DNA of 64,000 nucleotides from Bacteroidia bacterium (GTDB lineage Bacteria > Bacteroidota > Bacteroidia > B-17B0 > Aurantibacillaceae). The DNA is taken from the NCBI GenBank assembly GCA_021740825.1, contig JAIOZA010000001.1:1-64000 (forward strand). Direction: 5' to 3'. Below the pieces are notes generated by a model that did no database searches, was not told where the DNA came from, and saw nothing but the letters and a program-made list of their open reading frames with translations. A program made the position numbers and the translations under genes. Shown one piece after another: positions 35,269 to 44,412 of this stretch. Each line of letters begins with the position of its first letter. Positions within the stretch are counted from its first letter, which is position 1.

Positions 35269-36720
35269 TTATTTAAGTTTCACACAAACATTCTTAGGCT
35301 CGGTAAAAAAGTCTAATGCTTCAAAACCACCTTCTCTTCCAACTCCTGACGATTTAACTCCACCAAATGGGGTACGTAAATCTCGTAATAACCAACAGTT
35401 AATCCAAACAATCCCTGTATGTAAATCCATTGCCATGCGGTTGGCACGTGTAATGTCTTGTGTCCATAATACCGATGCTAAACCATATTGAGTTGAGTTA
35501 GCAAATTTCAGAACTTCTTCTTCTGTATCAAAAGGCATGATGGTAACAACTGGTCCAAAAATTTCTTCCTGGTTAGTACGGCAATCGTAAGATAAATTTT
35601 CAATGATGGTTGGTTCTAAATAATAACCGTTTTCAAATTCACCACCTACAATGGCTTGTTTCCCACCACATAATACTTTACCACCTTCTTGCTGAGCTAA
35701 CTCTACATAAGATAAAATCTTTTCCATGTGTGGTTTAGAAACAACCGCGCCAATTTTTGTTTTTTCATCTAACGGTGCGCCCACTACTAGTTTTTGTGTT
35801 TTAGCTACAAAATCTATTTTAAATTTTTCGTAGATAGAACGCTCCACAAATATTCTTGAACCACATAAACATATTTGCCCTTGATTGGCAAACGACGATA
35901 GCATGGTAGTAGACAACATTTTATCGTAATCGCAATCTGCAAAAATGATATTTGGATTTTTACCACCTAATTCCAATGATAGTTTTTTAAACATGGGCGC
36001 AGCAATACTGGCGATGCTTGCGCCTGTTTTGGTTCCGCCTGTAAATGAAATTAAAGGCACATCTGTACTGCTCACAATAGCGTTACCAACTTTATGTCCG
36101 TAACCATGCACAATATTTAAAACGCCTTTTGGTAAACCTGCTTTGATGCATATTTCAGAAAGTAGGTAAGCCGTCATTGGAGTAATTTCAGATGGCTTGG
36201 CAACTACTGTGCAACCAGCAGCTAAAGCTGGAGCAATTTTCCAAGAGAATAAATACAATGGTAAATTCCAAGGAGAAATACAGCCCGCCACACCAACAGG
36301 TTGACGCAAGGTATAATTAATAGCTGTATCTTCCATGCTATGCGCATGAGCAGCATAGTGCAAAATGCCCGTTCCATAGAAATGAAAGTTAGCAGCCGCT
36401 CTTGGTATATCCACCGATTTAGCTAAGTGTAAAGGTTTTCCGTTATCCAAGCTTTCTGCTTTTGCTAATTCATCTAACTGCTCTTCAATTAATGACGCAA
36501 TTTTTAAAAGATACTTTGAACGAGTTTCTTTAGGAGTAACACTCCAAGTTTTAAATGCTTCTTTAGCAGCAGCAATAGCCTTTTCAGCATCGCGCTCATC
36601 GCTATCTGGAATTAAGGAATAAACAATCCCACGAGATGGGTCGTAGTTCTCGATATGTTGGTTTGAGTTAGGATCAACTAACTCACCATTGATGTAATTT
36701 TTAAGTTTAAACATGGTCAT
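35269..36720 (-). CDS. Aldehyde dehydrogenase, ALDH8 / 2-aminomuconate-semialdehyde type
   Basis: NAD-dependent aldehyde dehydrogenase of 483 residues. It follows the ALDH8 branch closely, including SPWNLPLYLFSWKIAPALAA (about 148-167), KKLSLELGGKNPNIIF with the general-base Glu (about 248), the nucleophile in SSFANQGQICLCGSRI (about 276-291) and the final VGREGGFEALDFFTEPKNV. ALDH8 members oxidise 2-aminomuconate-6-semialdehyde (or 2-hydroxymuconate semialdehyde) in tryptophan/kynurenine or aromatic meta-cleavage catabolism. The RidA-like 2-aminomuconate deaminase in the same gene run would use its product. The intervening thiL and GxxExxY genes are not pathway enzymes. Minus-strand TAATTTTG at 36771-36764 is a possible -7 element. 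Confidence 0.9.
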   Translation of the reverse strand: MTMFKLKNYINGELVDPNSNQHIENYDPSRGIVYSLIPDSDERDAEKAIAAAKEAFKTWSVTPKETRSKYLLKIASLIEEQLDELAKAESLDNGKPLHLAKSVDIPRAAANFHFYGTGILHYAAHAHSMEDTAINYTLRQPVGVAGCISPWNLPLYLFSWKIAPALAAGCTVVAKPSEITPMTAYLLSEICIKAGLPKGVLNIVHGYGHKVGNAIVSSTDVPLISFTGGTKTGASIASIAAPMFKKLSLELGGKNPNIIFADCDYDKMLSTTMLSSFANQGQICLCGSRIFVERSIYEKFKIDFVAKTQKLVVGAPLDEKTKIGAVVSKPHMEKILSYVELAQQEGGKVLCGGKQAIVGGEFENGYYLEPTIIENLSYDCRTNQEEIFGPVVTIMPFDTEEEVLKFANSTQYGLASVLWTQDITRANRMAMDLHTGIVWINCWLLRDLRTPFGGVKSSGVGREGGFEALDFFTEPKNVCVKLK

Positions 36721-36925
36721 AAATAGGACACTAATTTAAGTAAATAGCTCCAATTTTTTTAACCAAAATTAGATTAAACTTAGTTTCTATTCATCTACAG
36801 TTCTAAAAGAGCCTTTTTGTCTGTTTTATAGTTTGAATTTTGTTGGTATTTCCGCTAACAAAGAGATTTAATTATTATAGTAAAATTACTATCAATAATT
36901 TATGATTTAAGACAGATTATTCAAG

Positions 36926-36933
36926 AAGGAGGT
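36926..36933 (+). promoter_or_regulatory. Strong Shine-Dalgarno-like sequence before a TTG start
   Basis: AAGGAGGT, a full anti-16S match that is unusual in this window (and in Bacteroidota), ends 6 nt before TTG 36940. The spacing suits the TTG, but it would be 21 nt from the next ATG at 36955. It therefore favours the TTG start for the exported protein that follows. Confidence 0.5.
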
Positions 36934-36939
36934 TACTTT

Positions 36940-37842
36940 TTGTTATTATATATTATGACTACCTTAGCTTATAATTATTTTATGAGTCGTAATATCTTTA
37001 TAATTTATATTTGCTTGATAGGCTGTAATATCCTTCACTGCCAAGATATAATATATATGGTCAGTGGTCAAAAAATTGAAGCAAACATAAAAGAGATTTC
37101 TAAGGACGGTATTAGCTATAAAAATTACAATGACATCGATACAAATAGCTCTTCATTTTTTATAAATAGAATTAGTGTTGTGGTCATTAAATATAATAAC
37201 GGCGTTACAGAAATATTTAATGCAAATCCTAATGAGTTACAAGATCAAGTAAGTAATTTATTGGGTAGCAGTGCAAAAAGTAAAAAAGTAGATGACCTGT
37301 ATTCCCTAAACAAAAACTTACTTTCAATTAATTCTCTTGCATTAGCAAATGGAGATTTTACGTTAATGTATGATCGTGATGTATTAAATAATAAGATTCA
37401 ATTATCTTTTTTAGGAGGTTATAACTTTAACTCAAGAATGGGCGCCTTAAACTTATACATAACCGATTCAAAAGATAAAGCAAAAAAATTATTTGATGCG
37501 GGTATTGGAATTAATTACCTTTTCGATAATACTATCAGTAATAGAATAAATTATTTTGTAGGATTTTTAGGTAAGTATATGGTCTACAATTACCAGCAAT
37601 TAGTGGACACTACTAATAATCAAAAAAAATATCAACCCGCAACAGGAAACCAAATTTCATTAATGCTTACTAATGGCTGTTTATTTCGTATTTCGCCAAA
37701 TTTTAACGTCAAAATAATATGTTCCATCGGAAAGTCAATCAATTCGGTTTCGTTAGATAAAATAAATGATAAAGGAGAAAAAATAGATTATTCTAACTTT
37801 CCTAAAATGTATTTAGGATATTGTTTTGGATATCGATTTTAA
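36940..37842 (+). CDS. Exported beta-barrel-like protein, unknown function (first of a pair)
   Basis: Protein of 300 residues from TTG 36940, supported by the Shine-Dalgarno match. ATG 36982 would give the shorter signal peptide MSRNIFIIYICLIGCNILHC. After the signal, residues 35-100 form a small beta domain with the pattern DIIYMVSGQKIEANIKEIS ... YKNY ... VVVIKYNNGVTEIFN, common in Bacteroidota hypothetical outer-membrane proteins. The rest (about 115-300) is beta-rich with alternating hydrophobics and ends GYCFGYRF, as expected for an outer-membrane barrel. The next gene follows after 4 bp and has the same two-part plan, so they form an operon. No function can be given. Confidence 0.6.
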   Translation: MLLYIMTTLAYNYFMSRNIFIIYICLIGCNILHCQDIIYMVSGQKIEANIKEISKDGISYKNYNDIDTNSSSFFINRISVVVIKYNNGVTEIFNANPNELQDQVSNLLGSSAKSKKVDDLYSLNKNLLSINSLALANGDFTLMYDRDVLNNKIQLSFLGGYNFNSRMGALNLYITDSKDKAKKLFDAGIGINYLFDNTISNRINYFVGFLGKYMVYNYQQLVDTTNNQKKYQPATGNQISLMLTNGCLFRISPNFNVKIICSIGKSINSVSLDKINDKGEKIDYSNFPKMYLGYCFGYRF

Positions 37843-37846
37843 AATC

Positions 37847-38725
37847 ATGAGGTCGATCATTACCATTATAATAGTTGTCGTAAGTTATAAGTTTTCTTAT
37901 GCTCAGGATAAACTATTTTTAAGAAATGATAGTATTATTCAATGCAATGTAGTTTCCATATTTGGTTCAACAATCAACTATAAACTTCTTAATCAAAAAG
38001 AATTACAAAAGATTCCCAAATCACAAGCCATTCTCATTGAATATAAAAGTGGCAAAATATGTTTTTTTAATTCAGGAATAGTTGCGGATGTTGCAGATTC
38101 ACTTCCTCATATTGAAACGAAAGCTGAAAAGAACACGCGCGAGTTGGAAGAATTCAAAAAAAAGGAGTTAACCTACCCAAATAATTTCGTTGGATTTTAC
38201 CCAACGCAATTGCTACTTGGTCGTTTTACATTATCATATGAAAGATTATTTGCCAATAAGTCAATTGGAATAAATATCCCGCTAAGCATCACCTATAATC
38301 CGGGAAATGCGATACGTTATTTAGCTACAGGCTCTACTTCCGTTTCAACTAATACAACAAGCACAAATACTACAAATAATAACAATAGTAATAATAGAAA
38401 TAATAATGAACCGCCACCTTCTGGTATCGGATTTATTGGTGGATTCGATATCAATTATTATTATGATATTGAACCAGAAACAAAATACTATTTTGGACCA
38501 CGAATTCGTTATGGTACAGACATCTTGTTGGGTTCTATTGAAGGATTAACTTTTCAAATTCAAAATGGAATAATGCTCACAAGCGGGAAAAATTTTGCGA
38601 CCAACGTTGGATTTGGAGTAGGATTTTTTAAACTTTCAGCAAAATATGCCAATTTTCCCGGTTATAGCTCAAAGCAAGTCTATCCTTGGATGTCCATTAC
38701 TTGGAGAACTTGTTATAGATTTTAA
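37847..38725 (+). CDS. Exported beta-barrel-like protein, unknown function (second of a pair)
   Basis: Protein of 292 residues from ATG 37847, 4 bp after the stop of the preceding gene. The upstream in-frame TTG at 37826 would overlap that gene and is less likely. The signal peptide MRSIITIIIVVVSYKFSYAQ is followed by the same small beta domain as in its neighbour (DKLFLRNDSIIQCNVVSIFG ... IEYKSGKICFFN). A Ser/Thr/Asn-rich loop (about 175-205) follows, then a beta-rich part ending in WRTCYRF, a likely outer-membrane barrel. The two proteins have similar architecture but low identity, so they are distant paralogues. It converges with the deaminase gene (4-bp overlap of stops). Confidence 0.6.
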   Translation: MRSIITIIIVVVSYKFSYAQDKLFLRNDSIIQCNVVSIFGSTINYKLLNQKELQKIPKSQAILIEYKSGKICFFNSGIVADVADSLPHIETKAEKNTRELEEFKKKELTYPNNFVGFYPTQLLLGRFTLSYERLFANKSIGINIPLSITYNPGNAIRYLATGSTSVSTNTTSTNTTNNNNSNNRNNNEPPPSGIGFIGGFDINYYYDIEPETKYYFGPRIRYGTDILLGSIEGLTFQIQNGIMLTSGKNFATNVGFGVGFFKLSAKYANFPGYSSKQVYPWMSITWRTCYRF

Positions 38726-39567
38726 AGCTTAAAACGATTTTTATATCCTTTATTACCTTGCAAACCACCACTATGTATGATTAGTATTTCTTGCTCTTTA
38801 TCTAATGTATTTTGTTTCATCAAATCAAAAGCAGCAAAAAATAGTTTGGTTGTATAAACGTAATCTAAAGGAATTTCATAGGTTTCTTCAAACCATAATT
38901 TAAATTCTAATAATTCAGAAGTGTGTTTTGCGTATCCCCCAAAATGATAATTGTTTAAAATAGTAGTATGAGATTCATGAGATTTCGCATCAAATTTTAA
39001 TACATTTATTACAATTAAGTTTTGGTTTGGAAGTAATGATTTAGAAATGCCTTTATATGTAGTTCCTGTTCCGGAGGCACAAAAAATATTTTTGTAGTTA
39101 GACGTTTCTGAAGTTAAAATTTCTTCGCAGCCTTTTTGTCCTAATCGATTATCACCGCCTTCCGGAATAACATAAGCATCAGGGTACATGTATCGTAATC
39201 TTTGCAAGTAGTCACTATCATTTTTTTGAGCGTATTCATTTCTACTTACAAACAATAACTCCATGCCGTTTTGCTGAGCAACATAAAGAGTAGAATTGAT
39301 AGCTGAATTTATTTCTCCTCTAATAATTCCTATACTTTTTAAACCATTAAATTTGCAAGCAGCTGCTGTAGCAGCAATGTGGTTTGAAAAAGCACCACCA
39401 AAAGTGATGATGGCGTTTTTGTTTTCTTTTTGAGCTTGTTCTAAATTATATTTAAGTTTAAACCATTTATTTCCGGATATTTCTGGATGAATTAAATCTA
39501 AACGAAGGATACCAATACGATAACCATTATAGTTTATTTGATTAATAATAGGAGAATAATTAATCAT
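38722..39567 (-). CDS. PLP-dependent deaminase, ACC deaminase / D-cysteine desulfhydrase family
   Basis: PLP enzyme of 281 residues from ATG 39567, 2 bp after the stop of the upstream porin gene; an in-frame start at 39591 would overlap that gene and is less likely. Fold-type II signatures are present: the Schiff-base Lys in SGNKWFKLKYNL (about residue 34), GGAFSNHIAA and SGTGTTYKGI, the phosphate-binding loop. Family members deaminate 1-aminocyclopropane-1-carboxylate or D-cysteine to alpha-keto acids. The protein is shorter than typical DcyD (about 330), as is usual for Bacteroidota. The exact substrate cannot be resolved; the pairing with a porin suggests uptake of an amino-acid-like compound, which is inference. 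Confidence 0.82.
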   Translation of the reverse strand: MINYSPIINQINYNGYRIGILRLDLIHPEISGNKWFKLKYNLEQAQKENKNAIITFGGAFSNHIAATAAACKFNGLKSIGIIRGEINSAINSTLYVAQQNGMELLFVSRNEYAQKNDSDYLQRLRYMYPDAYVIPEGGDNRLGQKGCEEILTSETSNYKNIFCASGTGTTYKGISKSLLPNQNLIVINVLKFDAKSHESHTTILNNYHFGGYAKHTSELLEFKLWFEETYEIPLDYVYTTKLFFAAFDLMKQNTLDKEQEILIIHSGGLQGNKGYKNRFKL

Positions 39568-39569
39568 TT

Positions 39570-40730
39570 TTAAAACCAAACATCCAAACAAAAAATAAAT
39601 TCGCTTCTTTCTTTTTGATATTTTCCGTTGTACAAAAAGTTCTCTTTTTCTGAATTTAATTGCCTGCCTTCAATACTTAAAGCCAAATTCTTTAACGGTT
39701 TATATTCAATCCCAAAAGTAGCTCCCCACGTATATTTTCCCATATTTGATCCTGAACTCAATATTTCATCTTCATCACTAAACCATTCGCCTCTTGTATA
39801 AAACCCAATTTTTTTAAAAGTTTGGTGCTTAAAAATAATTAGCGAACTATTCATAAATGCGGAACTAACATCGGCTTGGTTAATTCTCTTACGATATTCT
39901 TCAATTCCATAATTAAACTCTGCACCCATACTTATTTTATTTTTTTGATAAGTCAGATAAAAATTATGGTAAAATCGCTGATGTTTTAAATTAATAGAAT
40001 CAGCCGTGTCATCTCCTGTAATAAAATTGTAGGTCATTGATAAATTATCATTTGGCGCAAATACGATTGAACTGCCTATCAGCTTGTTTTTATTGGTTTC
40101 TATAATCGAACTAAAACTATTAAAGGAATTTAATTGAACACTTAGTTTTGGCGTAAGTAAGTAAGTAAGTTTTGCTCCCGAAAAAAAATAGGGTTCGTAC
40201 ACGTTAGCTAAGGTCATGCTTGAAGTAATGTTTTCTCTTGGTTGAGTGCTTTCTAATCCAATATGTGATCTAAAAACACCTGCATCTAGCCACAAATTCT
40301 TAATCAACTCAACTCCAGCATTAGCTTCCTGGATCATATTAAATTTTGATGGCCAGGTACTTTCAGCAATATCGCCGTAATGAAGAGCAACATTACTTCT
40401 TATTTTTTTTGATTTATAACTTAACGAAATCATAACCATATTCAATCCAAATTGGTTATTTCGTGCCGCCATTGTTGCATGTTTCACATAGCCTACAAGT
40501 TTGTCTTCTTTATAATAAGCATAATAGGTACTTAAGTAAGCGCCAATTTCTAATTTAGGTTCACTTAATTTTTCGTCAAGAGCTAATTTTTTATTTTGAA
40601 ATAAAACATTAGAATCATTTTTTAATTGAATACTAATAAGTTTCTTTTTTATTGAATCTTGCTGCGCTATTGAAGTTGAAGCGAAAAAGACAAAAAGAAT
40701 TAAAGTAGTATATTTGCATACTGAAATCAT
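39570..40730 (-). CDS. Outer-membrane porin, BBP2/OmpL-like
   Basis: Protein of 386 residues with a signal peptide (about 1-22, ending IAQQ). The remainder is rich in alternating hydrophobic/polar beta-strands: GAYLSTYYAYYKEDKL (about 60), LWLDAGVFRSHIGLESTQ (about 150), and the closing strands RSEFIFCLDVWF with a terminal Phe. This fits the putative beta-barrel porin-2 family (PF07642). The segment GVFRSHIGLEST ... TLANVYEPYFFSGAKLTY is characteristic of that family. It is an outer-membrane pore of unknown specificity. It is cotranscribed with the PLP deaminase gene. Confidence 0.75.
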   Translation of the reverse strand: MISVCKYTTLILFVFFASTSIAQQDSIKKKLISIQLKNDSNVLFQNKKLALDEKLSEPKLEIGAYLSTYYAYYKEDKLVGYVKHATMAARNNQFGLNMVMISLSYKSKKIRSNVALHYGDIAESTWPSKFNMIQEANAGVELIKNLWLDAGVFRSHIGLESTQPRENITSSMTLANVYEPYFFSGAKLTYLLTPKLSVQLNSFNSFSSIIETNKNKLIGSSIVFAPNDNLSMTYNFITGDDTADSINLKHQRFYHNFYLTYQKNKISMGAEFNYGIEEYRKRINQADVSSAFMNSSLIIFKHQTFKKIGFYTRGEWFSDEDEILSSGSNMGKYTWGATFGIEYKPLKNLALSIEGRQLNSEKENFLYNGKYQKERSEFIFCLDVWF

Positions 40731-40754
40731 GCCGTAAAATTAATCATTAATTTA

Positions 40755-40928
40755 ATGTTTAATAAAGAATTAGACCCAGAAGACTTTTATTATAGCCCTG
40801 AGGGTTATATTATATTTACTGAAAAATATCATTTAAAAAGAGGGTATTGTTGCAAAAATGGTTGCAAACATTGCCCGTATGGATATAATAAAAAAACTGG
40901 TAAGTTTGAAAATGATAAGAAATCTTAA
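40755..40928 (+). CDS. DUF5522 small Cys-rich protein
   Basis: Very short gene of 57 codons. The product matches the DUF5522 family: DFYYSPEGYIIFTEKYHLKR at residues 10-29, followed by CCKNGCKHCPYG at 32-43. The four closely spaced cysteines and a histidine could bind a metal; the function is unknown. It starts 24 bp from the divergent porin gene and lies 41 bp before a polytopic membrane protein gene. The family is widespread in Bacteroidota, often in precisely such small gaps. Confidence 0.88.
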   Translation: MFNKELDPEDFYYSPEGYIIFTEKYHLKRGYCCKNGCKHCPYGYNKKTGKFENDKKS

Positions 40929-40969
40929 GTAGTTTCAAAGGTTTCTTAATTCATTTTATTTTTAGATAT

Positions 40970-41974
40970 TTGACAATTACATTTTATAATTTGTTTAATT
41001 TAACTGCACTTAATAATAATCAAATTCATTACCTTAATATTGGTTTAATGATTTTATCGGCAATACTTGCCTTTATTCTTCCATTCGAATTATTTTTGTT
41101 TTCCTATGCTGTTTTAGGTCCGCTTCATTATTTAACAGAAATTGGTTGGCTGCACAAAAAAAATTATTTTACAAAAGGTAAATACGATTTTTTATTCTTG
41201 AGTATTTTGTGCGCCTTAGTTTTTTACTTTTCTTTTATCAAACCTGCAAAAACAGATTCTCAAATTCCTAATATTATTTTTTTTGCAGTTTTACTATCGC
41301 TCATTTTTGTATTCATAAAAGATAATTTATACAGAGTTGTATTAGCTTTATTGGCTATCATTGGATTAACAATGGCTAAAACAGGTAGTACCTATTTTAT
41401 TTGGGTAGGTGTATTTTTACCAACCATCATTCATGTGTTTATTTTTACCTGGGCTTTTATGTTTTATGGAGTTTTAAAAAACAAATCGTTAGCAGGTTAT
41501 TTATCAGTTATAGCACTAAGCATAATAGCATTATCCTTTTTTATTATTAAGGCGCCTGGGCTTCAATATGAGGTATCTGCTTATGTTGGGAAAAGCTATG
41601 ATTTATTTTATCTATTAAATAAATTTTTAATTGAATTTTTTGGGTTAACCTCAAATACAACTGATGATGGCACTTTAGTTTATAAAACTAATGCGGGATT
41701 CATCGTGATGCGATTTATCGCATTTGCCTACACCTATCATTATTTAAATTGGTTTTCTAAAACTTCAATTATACAATGGCATAAAGTGCCGAAAAAAACG
41801 CTGTTTACTACTATTTCATTATGGATATTTTCAGTTGCATTGTATGTTGTTGATTATAATATTGGCTTAAAAGCATTGTATTTTTTAAGTTTTTTGCATG
41901 TTTTTCTAGAATTTCCTTTAAACATTACCTCATTTCAAGGTATTATTAATTCAGTTTTTTCTGTTAAGAAATAA
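40970..41974 (+). CDS. Polytopic membrane protein of unknown function
   Basis: Protein of 334 residues with about nine hydrophobic segments covering most of the length. The start is TTG 40970; no ATG comes before the first helix (next Met is at residue 27 in that helix). Conserved-looking polar positions within membrane segments include GPLHYLTEIGWLHKKNYF (about 50-67), TIIHVFIFTWAFMFYG (about 153) and FLSFLHVFLEFPLN (about 312), each with His residues. This could reflect metal or cofactor binding. I looked for Brp/Blh carotenoid-dioxygenase similarity but cannot confirm it. Function not assigned. Confidence 0.6.
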   Translation: MTITFYNLFNLTALNNNQIHYLNIGLMILSAILAFILPFELFLFSYAVLGPLHYLTEIGWLHKKNYFTKGKYDFLFLSILCALVFYFSFIKPAKTDSQIPNIIFFAVLLSLIFVFIKDNLYRVVLALLAIIGLTMAKTGSTYFIWVGVFLPTIIHVFIFTWAFMFYGVLKNKSLAGYLSVIALSIIALSFFIIKAPGLQYEVSAYVGKSYDLFYLLNKFLIEFFGLTSNTTDDGTLVYKTNAGFIVMRFIAFAYTYHYLNWFSKTSIIQWHKVPKKTLFTTISLWIFSVALYVVDYNIGLKALYFLSFLHVFLEFPLNITSFQGIINSVFSVKK

Positions 41975-42044
41975 GCATTTTAAGTCTATTTTCAGTAGTT
42001 TTGGTTAAAAATTAATCATTATATTAGGGCTTGAAAAAAATGTT

Positions 42045-43028
42045 GTGAAAATTTCTAAAGAGTTTAAAATAGGTATTATTGTAACAGCTGCTATTGGCTT
42101 ATTTATATGGGGATTTAATTTCCTTAAAGGATTTGATATATTTAGTCATAAGTACGAATTATATGCTGTTTATCCTAAAATTGACGGGTTAATTGAAGCA
42201 AATCCGCTATTAATTAATGGTTTTAAAGTAGGCCAGATAAATAAAATTTCTTTGATTAAAGACAACAATGGGCAGTACGGCGTACTTGTAAAATTTTTAT
42301 TGACAGAGGATGTTCAAATTCCTAAATACTCAATAGCAAGAGCTGTGAGTTCTGATTTATTGGGATCAAAAGCGGTTGAAATTATTTATAGTAATGAATC
42401 TGAATTTGTAAAATCAGGTGATACCTTAGTAGCAGAAACTGAGGAAGGATTAAAAACTGCCGTTAGTAAGCAATTAGCTCCTTTGCAGAAAAAAATTGAA
42501 GGTTTGGTTTCTTCCGTGGATTCTGTTATGACTATTGTAGAAGTAGTGCTGAATGACAAAACTCGCGAAAATTTAAGTAAGTCTTTTGAAAGTATAAAGA
42601 AAGCCATTCAAAGTTTAGAACAAACTGCTTATAAATTAGATGACTTAGTAGCTTCCGAAAAATCTAAAATATCTTCTATCTTAACTAAGTTAAATAGTTT
42701 AGCAGCTATGCTTGAAAAGAATACAGGTAAAATTGATAATGTCATAGGTAATTTTAGCAGTCTGTCAGATAGTTTAGCTAAATCAAATTTAAAAAGTGCT
42801 ATTGAAGAAGCAGATAAAACATTGGCTGAACTTAATAAATTAGTTGCTCAAATTAATGCGGGCCAAGGCACACTTGGTAAATTAGCTAAAAACGATTCTT
42901 TGTATAATAACTTAAATAAAGCTAGTGATGATTTAGATAAGTTAATGAAGGATTTACGAATTAATCCGGAACGCTATATTCACTTCTCTGTTTTTGGAAG
43001 AAAAGATAAAAACAAACCTAAACTCTAA
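42045..43028 (+). CDS. MCE family protein, MlaD-like
   Basis: Protein of 327 residues from GTG 42045. It has a single N-terminal membrane helix (IGIIVTAAIGLFIWGFNFLK, about 7-26), an MCE domain (about 35-115, with YAVYPKIDGLIEANPLLING and GSKAVEI) and a long helical tail up to about residue 300. This is the architecture of periplasm-facing MlaD/PqiB proteins that bind lipids for transport between membranes. No MlaE permease is next to it, but the partial ATPase gene at the end of the window looks like MlaF. It lies 9 bp before the Fe-S protein gene, so the two may share a transcript. Confidence 0.9.
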   Translation: MKISKEFKIGIIVTAAIGLFIWGFNFLKGFDIFSHKYELYAVYPKIDGLIEANPLLINGFKVGQINKISLIKDNNGQYGVLVKFLLTEDVQIPKYSIARAVSSDLLGSKAVEIIYSNESEFVKSGDTLVAETEEGLKTAVSKQLAPLQKKIEGLVSSVDSVMTIVEVVLNDKTRENLSKSFESIKKAIQSLEQTAYKLDDLVASEKSKISSILTKLNSLAAMLEKNTGKIDNVIGNFSSLSDSLAKSNLKSAIEEADKTLAELNKLVAQINAGQGTLGKLAKNDSLYNNLNKASDDLDKLMKDLRINPERYIHFSVFGRKDKNKPKL

Positions 43029-43037
43029 TTTCGCTCT

Positions 43038-44363
43038 ATGATTTCATCAATCATTTTTGTCGCCTTTTTTATTGCCGGAACAACATTTTTTTTCATCAAT
43101 GCAAAAAAAATTCGTCGCAACATTTTATTAGGTAAAAATATTTCAATTACTGATAATAAAGCTGAACGTTTAAAAACAATGATTTTGGTTGCGTTAGGCC
43201 AAAAAAAAATGTTCACGCGCCCTATTCCTGCATTATTACATTTATGCTTGTACGCAGCTTTTGTAATTACGCAAATCGAATTAATTGAAATTATTTTTGA
43301 TGGTATAACTGGTCACCATAGAGCTTTTAGAGCTTCGTTGGGCGGGTTTTACACATTTATGGTCAGTTTCATTGAGATATTATCAGTTTTAGCGTTTGTT
43401 GGAACTGTAGCATTTTTAGCACGAAGAAATTCATTAAAAATACCTCGCTTAGTAAAAAGCGAATTAAATGGCTGGCCAAAATTAGACGCGAATATTATTT
43501 TAATTATGGAAATCATTTTGATCTGTTTTATCTTTATGATGAATGGAGCAGATGAAGTATTGTATTCGAGAGGCCAATCTCACGCTGAAAACTTAGGTGA
43601 TGCTTCATTAGGTTTATCAATCAGCAGTTATTTAGGGCCGTTAATTTATGGTTCAATGCCAACTCCTGGACTTCATGTTATTGAGCGCATCGGTTGGTGG
43701 GGACATATCATTATGGTATTTGGATTTTTAAATTATTTACCATTTTCAAAGCATCTACATATTTTATTAGCTTTCCCTAACACCTATTTTTCTAACTTAA
43801 AAGTTAAAGGACAATTCGCTAATTTATTTGAAGTTACTGATGTTGTGAAACCTAATTTTGATACTGCTTATCAACCTGTATTAGATCCTAACGCCGTAAT
43901 TAAATTTGGTGTAAAGGATGTAACAGATTTAACTTGGAAAAATTTATTGGATGCCTATTCATGCACAGAGTGCGGCCGTTGCACCTCTGCTTGTCCGCAA
44001 AATATAACTGGTAAGGCCTTATCTCCGCGTAAAATTATGATGGATACCAGAGATAGATTAGAAGAAGTTGGAAAGAATATTGATGCAAATGGTGGAACTT
44101 TTATAGATGACGGAAAAACATTGCTAGGAGATTACATTAAACACGAAGAAATTTGGGCGTGCAATACTTGTAACGCTTGCGTTCAGGAATGCCCCGTTAA
44201 TATTGATCCTTTAGCTATTATTGTTGGCTTACGTCAGCAATTAGTATTAGAGCAAAGTTCAGCTCCAAACGAATTAAATGGCATGTTTTCAAATTTAGAA
44301 AACAACGGTGCACCATGGCAATTTAGTCCGGCAGACAGAGCAAATTGGATCACCGAAAATTAA
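43038..44363 (+). CDS. Membrane-bound 4Fe-4S dicluster protein, HdrC/HmcF-like
   Basis: Protein of 441 residues. The N-terminal half has five to six membrane helices (about 5-25, 65-85, 100-125, 150-170, 225-245). The C-terminal half has two ferredoxin-type Cys motifs, CTECGRCTSACPQN (about residue 315) and CNTCNACVQECPVN (about 378), each binding a [4Fe-4S] cluster. Proteins of this type accept electrons from the quinone pool and pass them to a CCG-domain subunit. That subunit is encoded 49 bp downstream. The donor/acceptor pair is unknown; a link to menaquinone oxidoreductase activity is the usual inference for Bacteroidota copies of this two-gene module. Confidence 0.88.
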   Translation: MISSIIFVAFFIAGTTFFFINAKKIRRNILLGKNISITDNKAERLKTMILVALGQKKMFTRPIPALLHLCLYAAFVITQIELIEIIFDGITGHHRAFRASLGGFYTFMVSFIEILSVLAFVGTVAFLARRNSLKIPRLVKSELNGWPKLDANIILIMEIILICFIFMMNGADEVLYSRGQSHAENLGDASLGLSISSYLGPLIYGSMPTPGLHVIERIGWWGHIIMVFGFLNYLPFSKHLHILLAFPNTYFSNLKVKGQFANLFEVTDVVKPNFDTAYQPVLDPNAVIKFGVKDVTDLTWKNLLDAYSCTECGRCTSACPQNITGKALSPRKIMMDTRDRLEEVGKNIDANGGTFIDDGKTLLGDYIKHEEIWACNTCNACVQECPVNIDPLAIIVGLRQQLVLEQSSAPNELNGMFSNLENNGAPWQFSPADRANWITEN

Positions 44364-44412
44364 TTGAATTATACATGTTTTATTATAAGCAAACTTATTA
44401 AAGTATAAAATT

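Noticed and set aside
40970-41974. Brp/Blh-type carotene dioxygenase identity for the polytopic membrane protein
   Set aside because: The number of membrane segments and some His positions are suggestive, but I could not match the family's key motifs, and no rhodopsin or carotenoid genes are near.
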